The notes beneath the pieces were generated by a model. That model was not told where the DNA came from. It did not search any database and saw nothing but the letters and a program-made list of their open reading frames with translations. The position numbers and the translations under genes were made by a program. This document shows, one piece after another, positions 54,966 to 63,816 of a DNA stretch of 64,000 nucleotides. How positions within the stretch are numbered: position 1 is the first letter of the stretch; every line of letters begins with the position of its first letter. This stretch comes from Cryomorphaceae bacterium (GTDB lineage Bacteria > Bacteroidota > Bacteroidia > Flavobacteriales_D > Cryomorphaceae): contig PXBH01000126.1 in assembly GCA_003565555.1 (NCBI GenBank), positions 1 through 64,000 on the forward strand, written 5' to 3'.

Positions 54966-55877
54966 TTGGATTCCTCTCCTGAAAAGAAAAAAAGGAAAAT
55001 CAACCCCTACCTCAAATTGGCCGTCAAGCTCGGACTCTCGGGTCTGGCTATGTGGATTGTTTTCCGGAAGGTAGAGCTCGCGGAGGTTTGGGCCCTGTTT
55101 AAGCGTTCGAACCTGATTTATCTGCTCGCGGCCCTTCTGCTCTTCAACGTGTCCAAGTGGCTCAGCGCATACCGCTTGCGCGCCATTTTGCGGGCCTTGG
55201 GCATCGACCTCAACATGGGCTTTCACTTGAAGCTCTGCTATGTGGGCATGTTTTACAACCTCTTTCTACCCGGCAGTGTAGGCGGCGACGGGTACAAAGT
55301 GGTGTACCTCAACAAGCGCTTTTCCGGCAAACTGAAACTCCTCGTGGCCTCCATGCTCTACGACCGTGCCGCCGGAGGCGCGGTGCTCCTCGCCATGGCT
55401 TTTGCTTTCAGCGTGTACGCCTTGCCTCATATTGACTTTTTGCCGGAATACGGAAATTTCCTTGTGCTCGGAGCTGCAGTGTTCTGCATACCCGCACTTT
55501 TTCTCGGCACCAAGTTGGTCTTCCCCTCATTTTGGTCGGCCCGGTATCCCGTACTGGGGTGGAGTATCGGTGTGCAGTGTGTGCAAGTGGTGTGTGCGTT
55601 TTTCATTCTGCGCGCATTCGGGGTTACGGGGAATTATATGCTCTATTTCGTCCTGTTTCTCGCTTCCTCATTGGCCTCCATGCTGCCGCTGAGTTTCGGC
55701 GGGGTAGGGCTGCGGGAATTGGTTTTCGTCTACGCCGCACAGTTTTTGCCCATCGAGCAGACACCGGCCGTTTCGCTGGGCATCATGTACTTCGTGGTGA
55801 TCGCGCTTTCCTCCTTCGCCGGTGTCTTTGTCAAGCTTCCCGAGGGCACCCCCGAAATGCAAACGGTGAAAGCCTGA
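54966..55877 (+). CDS. Flippase-like membrane protein (LPG_synthase_TM family)
   Basis: The 303-residue protein has about 8 membrane helices and the family motifs LRAILRALGIDLNMGFHLKL, YNLFLPGSVGGDGYKVVYLN and MLPLSFGGVGLRELVFVYAA. This is the UPF0104/LPG synthase transmembrane domain family, proposed to flip or synthesise lipids and glycolipids. A TTG start precedes a basic cytosolic lead (SSPEKKKRKINPYLKLA); no better start was seen. It precedes mutS2 by about 75 bp, probably independent in function. Confidence 0.85.
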   Translation: MDSSPEKKKRKINPYLKLAVKLGLSGLAMWIVFRKVELAEVWALFKRSNLIYLLAALLLFNVSKWLSAYRLRAILRALGIDLNMGFHLKLCYVGMFYNLFLPGSVGGDGYKVVYLNKRFSGKLKLLVASMLYDRAAGGAVLLAMAFAFSVYALPHIDFLPEYGNFLVLGAAVFCIPALFLGTKLVFPSFWSARYPVLGWSIGVQCVQVVCAFFILRAFGVTGNYMLYFVLFLASSLASMLPLSFGGVGLRELVFVYAAQFLPIEQTPAVSLGIMYFVVIALSSFAGVFVKLPEGTPEMQTVKA

Positions 55878-55952
55878 CCGCCCCGCTGAGGTCGGCTGAG
55901 AAACTTCGCACCGATTGATGTGTTATCCTCCCGCAAGCCCTAATTTTGCCCT

Positions 55953-58067
55953 GTGAAACTCTACCCGAAAGACACTCCCGAGCGTTTTGAATTTCAGAAA
56001 GTCCGCGACAAAATCGCGGGGAGCTGTCAAACCGACCGCGCCCGTGATTTTGCCGCAGCGCTCGCGCCCGTCAGCGAGATCGATACCATAGACCGATTGC
56101 TCGGGCAGACCGATGAGGCGCTCAATGTACTCGACACGGGGGTATACTTTCCGGATTACGCTTTTCCCGCAGTGGGGCACGAGCTGGGAATGCTTCGCGT
56201 GAGCAATGCCGTGCTCGAAGGTGCGCAGGTGATCAAGCTCCGCAGGGTGGCGGAGGTCGCTACGTCGGTGATTCGGTTTCTCGGTGAAAAGCGGGAGGTT
56301 TTTCCCCGCCTTCGCGAGATTACCGACGGCCTGCACGCGTCGAAGGACCTGCTCGCCCTGATCGACGGGTTGATCGAGCCCAACGGTTTTGTGAAATCCT
56401 CCGCGTCGAAAGAGCTCTCCGCGGCGCGAAAACAACTCGGCGAGGCCAGGCAGAAGGCCAACAAGGCCTTCGAAGCAGCCGTCCGAAAATTCAAGCGGCT
56501 CGGCTGGCTGCGGGATTACGACGAGACTTTCTACAACGATCGGAGAGTGCTTGCCGTTACGGCGGAACACAAACGCAAAATTGACGGTACCCTGCACGGC
56601 AGCTCGGAGACGGGGGCCACGGCTTACATCGAGCCTTCCAATCTTGTGGCGCTCAACAATGATGTGGCCGAAGCTCTCCAAAGGGAAAGCCGCGAGGAAT
56701 ACCGTATTTTGCGGAAGCTCACCGAAGACTTGCGCAGCTACCTGCCCATTCTCGAATCATACGAAAAGGCCCTCGGCTTTATTGATTTCACTTTTGCCAA
56801 AGCGCGCTATGCCCGGCAAATCAACGCGAAGAAACCGGGCATCAGCACGGACAGAACCGTCGTGCTCATCGATGCCTTCCACCCGGTGCTTTTGCTGCAA
56901 AACGCCGCCGAAGGGAAGGAGACCGTACCGCTCACCCTTGAACTCGACGCCGAGAAGCGGATTCTCGTCATCAGCGGGCCGAATGCGGGCGGAAAGTCGG
57001 TTTCCCTGAAAACCTTCGGGCTCCTGCAGATCATGTTTCAAAGCGGATTGCCGATTCCCGCCGCCGACCACAGCCGCATGGCCGTGTTCAGGCAGCTCTT
57101 TGTGGACATCGGCGATGATCAGTCCATTGCCTACGAGCTGAGCACCTACAGCTCACGGCTGGTGAAAATGAAGCACTTTCTGCTGCAGGCCAACAAACAG
57201 ACCCTGTTTTTCATCGACGAGTTCGGAACCGGTTCCGACCCCGAATTGGGCGGGGCCATTGCCGAGGCCATTCTCGAGGAGCTCGCCGCCACGCGGGCTC
57301 AGGGGGTGATTACCACCCACTACGGCAATATCAAAATCATGGCGGAGGAGTCGCCCGTGATGCAGAACGGGTGCATGCTCTTCGACGAGGAAACCCTCCT
57401 GCCCAAATATAAGCTCCACACCGGGCACGCCGGCAGCTCGTACACCTTTGAGGTGGCGCAAAAGATCGGATTGCACAGATCGGTGATCGAAGCGGCCAAA
57501 TCGAAGCTCGATAAGCGGAAAGTGCATTTGGATAAATTGCTGAACACCTTGCAGGCCAAAAAGAACCAATTGAACAGGGAGACGAGCACCCTTCAGCGGG
57601 AAAAGTCCAATATCCGCAAGGAAATCGAGGTGTACAAACGCGAATCGGAGGCATTTAAGCAGAAGCAGGAAGACCTGAATTTTCAGGACAACAAGCGTCT
57701 GATCGAAAAAGGCAAAAAGTACGAAAGCCTGCTGGACACCTGGCAAGACAAGAAGCAGCGGAAAGAGCTGATCCGAAAGATGACCCTTGCCGCGGAAAAA
57801 GAAGCCGCGCGAAAACGCGACAAAGATGCGGCCGCAAAACTGAAGGAAAAGCAAGAACGGATCAGGAAGCAAAAAGAAAACGCCCGCCGGAACAAGTCAA
57901 AAAAGAAAACTGCGGCCCTCAAGCCTTTCAAATCGGGGGATCGGGTAAAAATGCGGAGTTCCCGTCAGATCGGCGAGGTAGAAGAGGTGCAAAAAGACAA
58001 AGCCACCGTGGTATTCGGAATGATGCGCACCATCGTATCTACGGATAAGTTGGAGCATGTGGGGTGA
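55953..58067 (+). CDS. mutS2: MutS2-family ATPase without a visible Smr domain
   Basis: The 704-residue protein (GTG start) has a MutS core with ISGPNAGGKSVSLKTFGLLQ (Walker A), LFFIDEFGTGSDPELGGAIA (Walker B) and GVITTHYGNIKIMAE. An extended lysine/glutamate coiled coil follows (about 520-660) and a short KOW-like C-terminus (FKSGDRVKMRSSRQIGEVEE). Classical MutS2 ends in an Smr nuclease domain of about 80 residues (motifs LDLRG and HG), which I do not see, so endonuclease activity may be missing or lie elsewhere. MutS2 acts in recombination control or ribosome rescue in other bacteria. Confidence 0.92.
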   Translation: MKLYPKDTPERFEFQKVRDKIAGSCQTDRARDFAAALAPVSEIDTIDRLLGQTDEALNVLDTGVYFPDYAFPAVGHELGMLRVSNAVLEGAQVIKLRRVAEVATSVIRFLGEKREVFPRLREITDGLHASKDLLALIDGLIEPNGFVKSSASKELSAARKQLGEARQKANKAFEAAVRKFKRLGWLRDYDETFYNDRRVLAVTAEHKRKIDGTLHGSSETGATAYIEPSNLVALNNDVAEALQRESREEYRILRKLTEDLRSYLPILESYEKALGFIDFTFAKARYARQINAKKPGISTDRTVVLIDAFHPVLLLQNAAEGKETVPLTLELDAEKRILVISGPNAGGKSVSLKTFGLLQIMFQSGLPIPAADHSRMAVFRQLFVDIGDDQSIAYELSTYSSRLVKMKHFLLQANKQTLFFIDEFGTGSDPELGGAIAEAILEELAATRAQGVITTHYGNIKIMAEESPVMQNGCMLFDEETLLPKYKLHTGHAGSSYTFEVAQKIGLHRSVIEAAKSKLDKRKVHLDKLLNTLQAKKNQLNRETSTLQREKSNIRKEIEVYKRESEAFKQKQEDLNFQDNKRLIEKGKKYESLLDTWQDKKQRKELIRKMTLAAEKEAARKRDKDAAAKLKEKQERIRKQKENARRNKSKKKTAALKPFKSGDRVKMRSSRQIGEVEEVQKDKATVVFGMMRTIVSTDKLEHVG

Positions 58068-58315
58068 ATCCCTCAGAAGCTTTTATAAAGTGATCCGTGT
58101 TAAGCAGGCAGGAGCTTCGTTTATGTTCGGGTAGCTTCATGATATCGTGCAGGCGTTGAAGCATTCTTTTGTCTTTACGGTTTACGGCAAATTCGATTTC
58201 GGTGAATTCACTAAATTTGAAGAAAAGGAGCGCCATGAATTTTGGCGCAGGCCTCAGAAGAATATTTAAAAAGCTGCATGATGTGCTATCTATGCATGAA
58301 ATAAGAATTTGAAAA

Positions 58316-58552
58316 ATGGAATACATATTCGATCGCATAACGGTAGATGACGAACTGTGCAATGGGCAACCAACGATTAGGGGGATGAGAATCACGGCCA
58401 CCACCATTCTCGAATTCTTGTTTAACGGCAGCACTGAGGAAGAGATACTGGCACAATATCCCGATCTGGAGCGGGATGACCTGCAGGCTTGCAAGCAGTT
58501 TGCCCTGGCCCTGATGAGCAAGAATTTCCGCATTCGCGGTTCAGCAGCTTGA
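58316..58552 (+). CDS. DUF433-family antitoxin
   Basis: The 78-residue protein matches DUF433: FDRITVDDELCNGQPTIRGM, RITATTILEFLFNGSTEEEI, LAQYPDLERDDLQACKQFAL. The IRG motif followed by a two-helix DNA-binding segment is typical. DUF433 genes stand directly upstream of DUF5615 PIN-like toxin genes and act as their antitoxins. The toxin start codon is 6 bp after this stop. Upstream 250 bp has no gene. Confidence 0.88.
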   Translation: MEYIFDRITVDDELCNGQPTIRGMRITATTILEFLFNGSTEEEILAQYPDLERDDLQACKQFALALMSKNFRIRGSAA

Positions 58553-58557
58553 AAGTA

Positions 58558-58899
58558 ATGGCGAAGTATTTGATCGATGTCAATTTGCCCCGTCGTTTCG
58601 GCCTTTGGAATAAAGAAGAATACTTGCACCAAACGGACATTGACGCCAGAATGAAAGATAGACATATTTGGGAATATGCTGAAAATAACAATTTGACAAT
58701 CATCACAAAAGATAGTGATTTTGGGCATAGAATCATGTTTTCAGAGCCCCCTCCGCGGGTGATACATATTAAGTTTGGAAATATGGGAATGGCGCAATTT
58801 TATGACAAAATACATGAGGCTTGGGACGAAGTTTTGGCCATGAGCGATGAATACAAATTGGTGAATGTATACCGTGATCGCATTGAGGGATTGAAGTAA
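58558..58899 (+). CDS. DUF5615 PIN-like toxin
   Basis: The 113-residue protein begins MAKYLIDVNLPRRFGLWNKE, with the first active-site Asp in LIDVNLP. Additional family motifs are KDRHIWEYAENNNLTIITKD-SDFGHR (Asp pair) and RVIHIKFGNMGMAQFYDKI. DUF5615 proteins are Mut7-C/PIN-like RNases paired with DUF433 antitoxins. The frame and motifs are intact, so this module should work, unlike the neighbouring broken PIN gene. Confidence 0.87.
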   Translation: MAKYLIDVNLPRRFGLWNKEEYLHQTDIDARMKDRHIWEYAENNNLTIITKDSDFGHRIMFSEPPPRVIHIKFGNMGMAQFYDKIHEAWDEVLAMSDEYKLVNVYRDRIEGLK

Positions 58900-58960
58900 A
58901 CGTATTCTGATTTGGCTGTGATTGCCGATAAGAATCCCTTTTCTGACACCGCAACCCACT

Positions 58961-59516
58961 ATGAAATATTTTAAACACCACAGCTGCCGTGACAAAACCC
59001 GCGACGACCTCCCCGCCGGCTACCCCCTCGATGCTTCAGTGGAGTTCAACGAGCAAACCGCCTGCCTCATCACTGAGAACCGGTTAAAGATAGGCCCGGC
59101 CAAGCTCCCGGAAATAAAAAAAAGGCGTCCGTGTGCAAGATTCGGTCAGCTATTTCTACACCGAAGATGCCCCCGGCATTACCTATGACAATTTCGGTGT
59201 CATGGTCAGCGAAATCCTCTTGAGCATCGCCGCAGCCGGAGCAGGTACCCTGCCTCTCACGGAGGCCCGATTGATGCAAGTTGCCAACGGCAATACGAGT
59301 GCAGGAGGGGACATCTTTAATTTCTTGGCAACCGAGATGGATACGACCACCTTAGACCGACCTCAAGGCTATTTGGTGTATTTGGCTTATAACAACCAAC
59401 TCAACCTCGTCCCGTCAAACTCCGGGGCCTTGCAGGTAGAAAACCCCACGACCGGCAGGGAGTCCCATACGTGCACGGCCGCCCGGAAGGAGCAGTTCCT
59501 GATAGAGGTCCCGTGA
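58961..59516 (+). pseudogene. Frameshifted fragment, possibly of an RHS/YD-type secreted protein
   Basis: An ATG at 58961 opens a frame ending in LKIGPAKLPEIKK, which breaks at an A-run near 59109-59117. The neighbouring frame then continues GVRVQDSVSYFYTEDAPGIT, MVSEILLSIAAAGAGTLPLT, YLVYLAYNNQLNLVPSNSGA-LQVENP to a TGA. The second part resembles N-terminal parts of large Bacteroidota RHS/YD-repeat-like proteins I recall (QDSVSYFYTE ... FLATEMD). Only a fraction of such a gene is present, so it is a decayed fragment. The family label is tentative. Confidence 0.5.
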
Positions 59517-59602
59517 TTCTATAAGCGCGCGGTTCATTATTTCTCTTTCACTTCAGGTTGATTTTGACCGTAATGCTTAAATTTGACTTAAACTGAATCA
59601 AA

Positions 59603-59818
59603 ATGATCGTCTTAAAGCTGAAGGGGAAAGTGCCTGAGTCGCGCCTTAAATCGGTCATGGATTTTTTGAAGTCTCTCAAAATAGAAGTTGAAGTGACTGA
59701 TTCAAGTGCTGAAGCACCTAAAGAGCCTGCTGAAGGGCTTACCCTGCATACCGGACTTTGGAGAGACCGGGATATTGATGCCGCTGATTTGCGAAGAAGT
59801 GCATGGAAGTCCACATGA
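59603..59818 (+). CDS. Antitoxin-like small protein (VapB-type)
   Basis: The 71-residue protein has a C-terminal toxin-binding-like tail (GLTLHTGLWRDRDIDAADL) and a short N-terminal fold (MIVLKLKGKVPESRLKSVMD-FLKSLK). Its stop overlaps the start of a PIN-domain gene by ATGA, the arrangement of a vapBC operon. The partner toxin is broken (see next entry), so this antitoxin may now be useless or neutralise other PIN toxins. The family was not named. Confidence 0.7.
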   Translation: MIVLKLKGKVPESRLKSVMDFLKSLKIEVEVTDSSAEAPKEPAEGLTLHTGLWRDRDIDAADLRRSAWKST

Positions 59819-60187
59819 GCAAAGTATTGTACGATACCAATATTCTGATTGAATTGTACAAGGGCAATGAAGCCGTTTTCAATGAAATGAATCTGATCGG
59901 AAATGCGAATATCTGTATATCAGATGTTACAGCGGAGAGTTGTTGTTTGGCGCGAGAAATAAGAGGGAGTTGGAAATTCTCAAAAGCGACATCACAAAAA
60001 TAAATCGTTTGCCTATTGATGCCGGAGTTTCGAGCCACGCCATAGAACTCATTTCACAGTACACACTATCGCACCGCCTTTCATTGCCCGACGCTTTGAT
60101 TGCAGCAACTTCGTTTTTGCATGTTTACCGTTATACACTTTGAATAAGAAGGATTTTCGATTTCTGAAGCTGAAACTGTATAAGTGA
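59815..60187 (+). pseudogene. VapC PIN-domain toxin broken by two single-base deletions
   Basis: From ATG at 59815 the frame reads MSKVLYDTNILIELYKGNEA ... ISDVTA, a VapC start with the first active-site Asp. Near 59932-59937 GCGGAG appears where GCGGGAG would read ...TAGELLFGARNKRELE in the next frame. That frame continues LPIDAGVSSHAIELISQYTL, SHRLSLPDALIAATSF. Near 60123 CATGTT appears where CATGGTT would restore HGLPLYTLNKKDFRFLKLKL-YK to a TGA at 60187. Each break is explained by loss of one G, so the toxin is inactive unless the calls are sequencing errors. Confidence 0.9.
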
Positions 60188-60540
60188 ATGGGTTTAAGAC
60201 ATGCTTGTATAACTAATGGACATCCTAAACCTTTGTCTTCACATCAGTAAGCACGGTAAGCTTCCAAGTAAAACACCTTACCCGCCCCCTCATCGCTTTA
60301 CCAACCTGCGTTCCAAAAATAAAGGCCTCACAAGAAGCAATGCGAATGCATCGCAAGGCTCATGCGGGCGTGGGTGCTACTTTAGGGCGGTGACGGGGAT
60401 ACTGAGACCGATCTGCCCATTCACTGTCGCTGCCGGTATTATCCGTTCCGCCGAATCAAATCCCGCCGCCGAATTTCATCCGCGCCGGTCGCCATTGTTA
60501 TGCGGGAATGTGTACTTTTGAATCCGTAATGATGAACCAT
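60188..60540. other. Intergenic stretch, nothing recognised
   Basis: Short open frames have no resemblance to known proteins. No hairpin with a T-run and no repeat shared with the rest of the window were seen. Confidence 0.6.
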
Positions 60541-60936
60541 ATGGAAGCCACGCTCAACAAAGAAACCATCGAACGCATCGACGCGCTGAAGAAAATAGTT
60601 GATAAAAAAGGAGTTGTAAAAGAAGAGGTGGTCAAGCATCTCAGCGAATTGCGGCCTTTCCTCATTGAGCAAAACGAACCCCTGCTCACGCGGGTGGCGC
60701 GCCTTACCGCAGAATACGTGGAAGAACACGGCTACTTCGATCTCAACCTCCTCGCCGATGAAGACGAAGAGGGCAATATCGAAGAGGAAATCGATATGGA
60801 AGGTGAGGACAGCTTCAACGAGAGCAAGGAAAACTTTCTCTATCTCCTCGACCTGATGCAACACCCCGACAATCAGCTTAACAAAGAAGAACTCACCCGC
60901 GTCAAGTTCCTCTACCTTGACAGAGACCTTTTCTAA
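60541..60936 (+). CDS. Acidic helical protein of unknown function
   Basis: The 131-residue protein (start MEATLNKETIERIDALKKIV; upstream in-frame ATGs are possible) is helical and acidic, with a strongly acidic linker DEDEEGNIEEEIDMEGEDSF in the middle and a C-terminal LLDLMQHPDNQLNKEELTRV. No family was recognised. It overlaps the next lipoprotein gene by 20 bp, so the two are probably co-translated. Confidence 0.65.
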   Translation: MEATLNKETIERIDALKKIVDKKGVVKEEVVKHLSELRPFLIEQNEPLLTRVARLTAEYVEEHGYFDLNLLADEDEEGNIEEEIDMEGEDSFNESKENFLYLLDLMQHPDNQLNKEELTRVKFLYLDRDLF

Positions 60937-61681
60937 AGTCTGCCTCATTTTTGTGCTGTTTTGCGTGACGGCTTGCGCGGAAAATCCTCCTCCGTCCGAA
61001 AGCCCGAAGCGCAGCAAAGCAGAGCAAATCGCACACGCTGCCGTTCGCGCACACGGCGGGCATGTGGCTGATTCCGCAAAAATCTCTTTCAGACTCCGCG
61101 ACCGCGTGTACACCGCAACCCGCGCCGGCGGCATCTTCTCCTACACTTCCGAGCACAGCGACAGTTCAGGCGTTATTCGCCGCAGCCTCACCAATGAGGG
61201 CTTCACCCAAACAATCAACGGCGTCCCCGTCCCGCTTTCCGCAAAAGACAGCCTCGCCGGGGCGGAAGCGGTCAATTCCGTGGTATATTTCACCTTGCTC
61301 CCCGCCTTTCTCAAAGATCCTGCGGTCTTCATTCACGAAGACGGTACTGATACCCTCGACGGCAAGGCTTACCATCGGCTCAAGGTGACCTTCGATCCCG
61401 TGGGCGGGGGCGTGGATCACGATGATGTATTTCTTTATTGGATTGATCGAGAGACTTCAAAAATGGATTACCTCGCTTACTCCTTTACGGTAAACGGTGG
61501 CGGGTCGAGGTTCAGAAAAGCCTACAATACCCGACGCATCAACGGCATCGTTTTTCAGGATTACGAGAATTACAAGGGCCCCGCACCCGACTCGCTCCGC
61601 CACATTTCCGACCTGTACAGAGCCGGCCGGCTCAAGCTGCTTTCGAAGGTCGAGGTCACCGAAATCGCCGTTTCACGGTAG
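60917..61681 (+). CDS. DUF6503-like lipoprotein
   Basis: The 254-residue protein has a lipoprotein signal ending LFCVTACAENPPP. The mature part begins AEQIAHAAVRAHGGHVADSA and continues KISFRLRDRVYTATRAGG, with later KVTFDPVGGGVDHDDVFLYW and MDYLAYSFTVNGGGSRFRKA. It recalls the DUF6503 family of Bacteroidota lipoproteins, related to LolA-like beta folds. Its TTG start overlaps the previous gene. Probable outer-membrane-anchored; role unknown. Confidence 0.75.
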   Translation: MTETFSKVCLIFVLFCVTACAENPPPSESPKRSKAEQIAHAAVRAHGGHVADSAKISFRLRDRVYTATRAGGIFSYTSEHSDSSGVIRRSLTNEGFTQTINGVPVPLSAKDSLAGAEAVNSVVYFTLLPAFLKDPAVFIHEDGTDTLDGKAYHRLKVTFDPVGGGVDHDDVFLYWIDRETSKMDYLAYSFTVNGGGSRFRKAYNTRRINGIVFQDYENYKGPAPDSLRHISDLYRAGRLKLLSKVEVTEIAVSR

Positions 61682-61687
61682 CGGTCT

Positions 61688-62857
61688 ATGGCGGCACGGA
61701 GGCTACGTGTATTGCACCTCGTTCGCTGGTATCCCCACGAGGCCGACCCCCAGATCGGATATTTTCTGCAAAAGCAGATCCGCGCAGTTTGCGCACATAC
61801 CGAGGGTACGGTCATCTTCGTTTGGCCGGTACGCGGGCAGGCCGCACCGGAGAAGTCGGTGCACACCGAGGCCAACCTCAAAGAAATACGGATTACCTAT
61901 CCCGCCCGTAACTTCGCTCCGGCAAATATGCTTACCCTGATGAAGCTGATGTGGAAAGCAGCCCTCGAGGAGCACAAAGCCGCGCCTTTTGACCTGATTC
62001 ACGCCCACATCCTCACACGGGTAGGGGTGGTGGCCGAATGGCTCGGGAGACACTTCGGCGTGCCTTACCTGATCTCTGAGCACTGGTCGCGTTACTACCC
62101 CGAGAACGACGGATTTCACGGCTTTTGGCGCATGCATTTTACCGCAAAGGTGATCGGAAGGGCGGCTGCGCTTACCACGGTTTCCGAGCGGCTGAAAAAT
62201 GCGATGGAACTCCGTGGCCTTCGACATCCCTTTACCCGCACCGTTCCCACATTGGTCGATACTTCGGTATTTCGTCCTTCCGGCGAAGAGAAAACCGGCC
62301 CGCTGCGCTGGATCAGCATCAGCTGCTTCGAGGAGCGGCCCAAGAACCTGTTCGGCCTCATTCGCGCGGCCGCCGTGCTCAGGGAGGAGGGGGTCCGTTT
62401 CACGCTCGTTTTCGTGGGCGACGGACCGGACAGGCGCACCGTTGAAGCGGCAGCAGAAGCCGCCGGTCTTTCCGATTGCACCCGATTTACAGGCATGATC
62501 ACACAGGAGGAAGTGGCCGCAGAACTCACCCGGGCCGATTACCTCGTGCAGCCCAGCCGGTATGAGACTTTCGGCACCCCGATCATTGAGGCTTGGGCTT
62601 GCGGTGTACCCGTGATTTCCACCCGTACCGGGGTATTTGCAGAGGTCGATTCCGAGCCTTTGGGCATCACCGTAGCTTCCGAGGAAGTCGCAGACATCGC
62701 CGCAGCCCTGCGCGAGAGCATCTCCCTCAGAGGCAGCTTTTCTGCAGCAACCCTTCGGGAAATCGCCGAAACCCGCTACGGAACCGCCGCCGTCGGGAAG
62801 CAACTCTTTGATTTGTACAGCGAAGTGTCAGCGCGCGCCGGAAATCGCCGGGTATAA
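61688..62857 (+). CDS. Glycosyltransferase family 4
   Basis: The 389-residue GT-B enzyme has the N-terminal RVLHLVRWYPHEADPQIGYF, the acceptor-domain HAHILTRVGVVAEWLG, and the donor-site EERPKNLFGLIRAAAV, FVGDGPDRRTVEAAAE and YETFGTPIIEAWACGVPVIS (the E-x7-E motif). It should transfer a sugar from a nucleotide donor in the cytoplasm, for example in polysaccharide or lipooligosaccharide synthesis. The gene follows the lipoprotein gene by only 6 bp, but a common role is unclear. Confidence 0.92.
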   Translation: MAARRLRVLHLVRWYPHEADPQIGYFLQKQIRAVCAHTEGTVIFVWPVRGQAAPEKSVHTEANLKEIRITYPARNFAPANMLTLMKLMWKAALEEHKAAPFDLIHAHILTRVGVVAEWLGRHFGVPYLISEHWSRYYPENDGFHGFWRMHFTAKVIGRAAALTTVSERLKNAMELRGLRHPFTRTVPTLVDTSVFRPSGEEKTGPLRWISISCFEERPKNLFGLIRAAAVLREEGVRFTLVFVGDGPDRRTVEAAAEAAGLSDCTRFTGMITQEEVAAELTRADYLVQPSRYETFGTPIIEAWACGVPVISTRTGVFAEVDSEPLGITVASEEVADIAAALRESISLRGSFSAATLREIAETRYGTAAVGKQLFDLYSEVSARAGNRRV

Positions 62858-63816
62858 GATAGCCTAAGCCGCAAGCCATGGGCTTATGTACGTCACCTCC
62901 CTCGACTACGCTCGGCACGGCGCCTTCGTGGTGAATCGGCGATGACTATCAGACCACCGTTATCTGTTTGTGACCTTCCGTTTGCCAACCGCGATTGCTT
63001 GACACAAGAGGACCTGACTTAGCGGATGCGATCTCATTCATTCGAACTTGTTTCGCAAGGTGAATAATTTTAAAAATCAGCAATGATCGAAAAAGCCAAG
63101 GTTGTTCGCTATATATAAAAATTTGTCTATCAGTTCCTTTACAGAGCCGTCTGAGAAATTTCACCGGCTGATAAAGTCAAAAACATCCCCGCCGCGCCGC
63201 CCGTTTCAAAATATCCCTGCCGATCGTTGCGCGTGGCCCGCGATTGGCACAGCGATAAGCCTCCCCCTGAGGGGACAGGGGTTTTTTGACTTGACAATTT
63301 TGCTATTTCTGAAACCATTTATGGGTCGGAAAAGCCATTTAACTAAAAACCGAGTCAAAAAATCATGGGTGGTTTGGCCGACGAGAAGTTGATTAGGAGC
63401 ACCCCGGCAGCTGCCAAAATCGCCTTGTCAATCGCTTGACTTTTTACTCAGTCCTTGTTTGCTTTTCAGCGGTCTTCGTGAGATCGCTATCGCTAAGTTG
63501 GTCCTTTTGTGTTAAGACAAAAGGACGAAAGGTCTCCTTTGATGCCGCGGGTGCCGCGGCTCTGCTTCCATCTTATCTTGCTAACTCAAAACGAAAAGAA
63601 TATCCCGCTCAACAGTATAGTCTGAATACGCGCAGGCTCAAATTTGGGAATTCCGATGTTTCCCGTATCGGAATCAGGTGTTTCCGCCCCGGTTGATCAC
63701 TCGAAATAACCGATTTCACTCGTCTTGATCGTTGAATTCCAATTATTTTTATTAACCGCTCGGAAGCTGTGCGGAAGGCAGCATAAACCGCCCGCAATAG
63801 CTATATTCGGTCCGTT
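62858..63816. other. Long gene-poor stretch with hairpins
   Basis: About 960 bp carry no open frame with family resemblance. Features are a possible weak hairpin with T-run (CCCCTGAGGGGACAGGGG then six T, near 63265-63285) and a strong hairpin at 63501. Composition is AT-richer than neighbouring genes. The region may hold decayed genes, but none could be identified. Confidence 0.55.
63501..63526. repeat. GTCCTTTTGT hairpin, a recurrent Bacteroidota intergenic motif
   Basis: GTCCTTTTGT, loop GTTAAG, ACAAAAGGAC gives a perfect 10-bp stem. From memory a very similar motif (TTGGTCCTTTTGT...ACAAAAGGACGAAA) is scattered in Bacteroidota genomes. Its role is unknown to me. Confidence 0.55.

Noticed and set aside
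58039-58728. A 229-codon minus-strand frame across the DUF433/DUF5615 pair
   Set aside because: Mostly antisense to well-supported genes; the part at 58076-58250 looks faintly protein-like, but no family was recognised.
62858-63816. Insertion sequence or transposase remnant in the gene-poor stretch
   Set aside because: No transposase motif, terminal repeats or target duplication could be seen.
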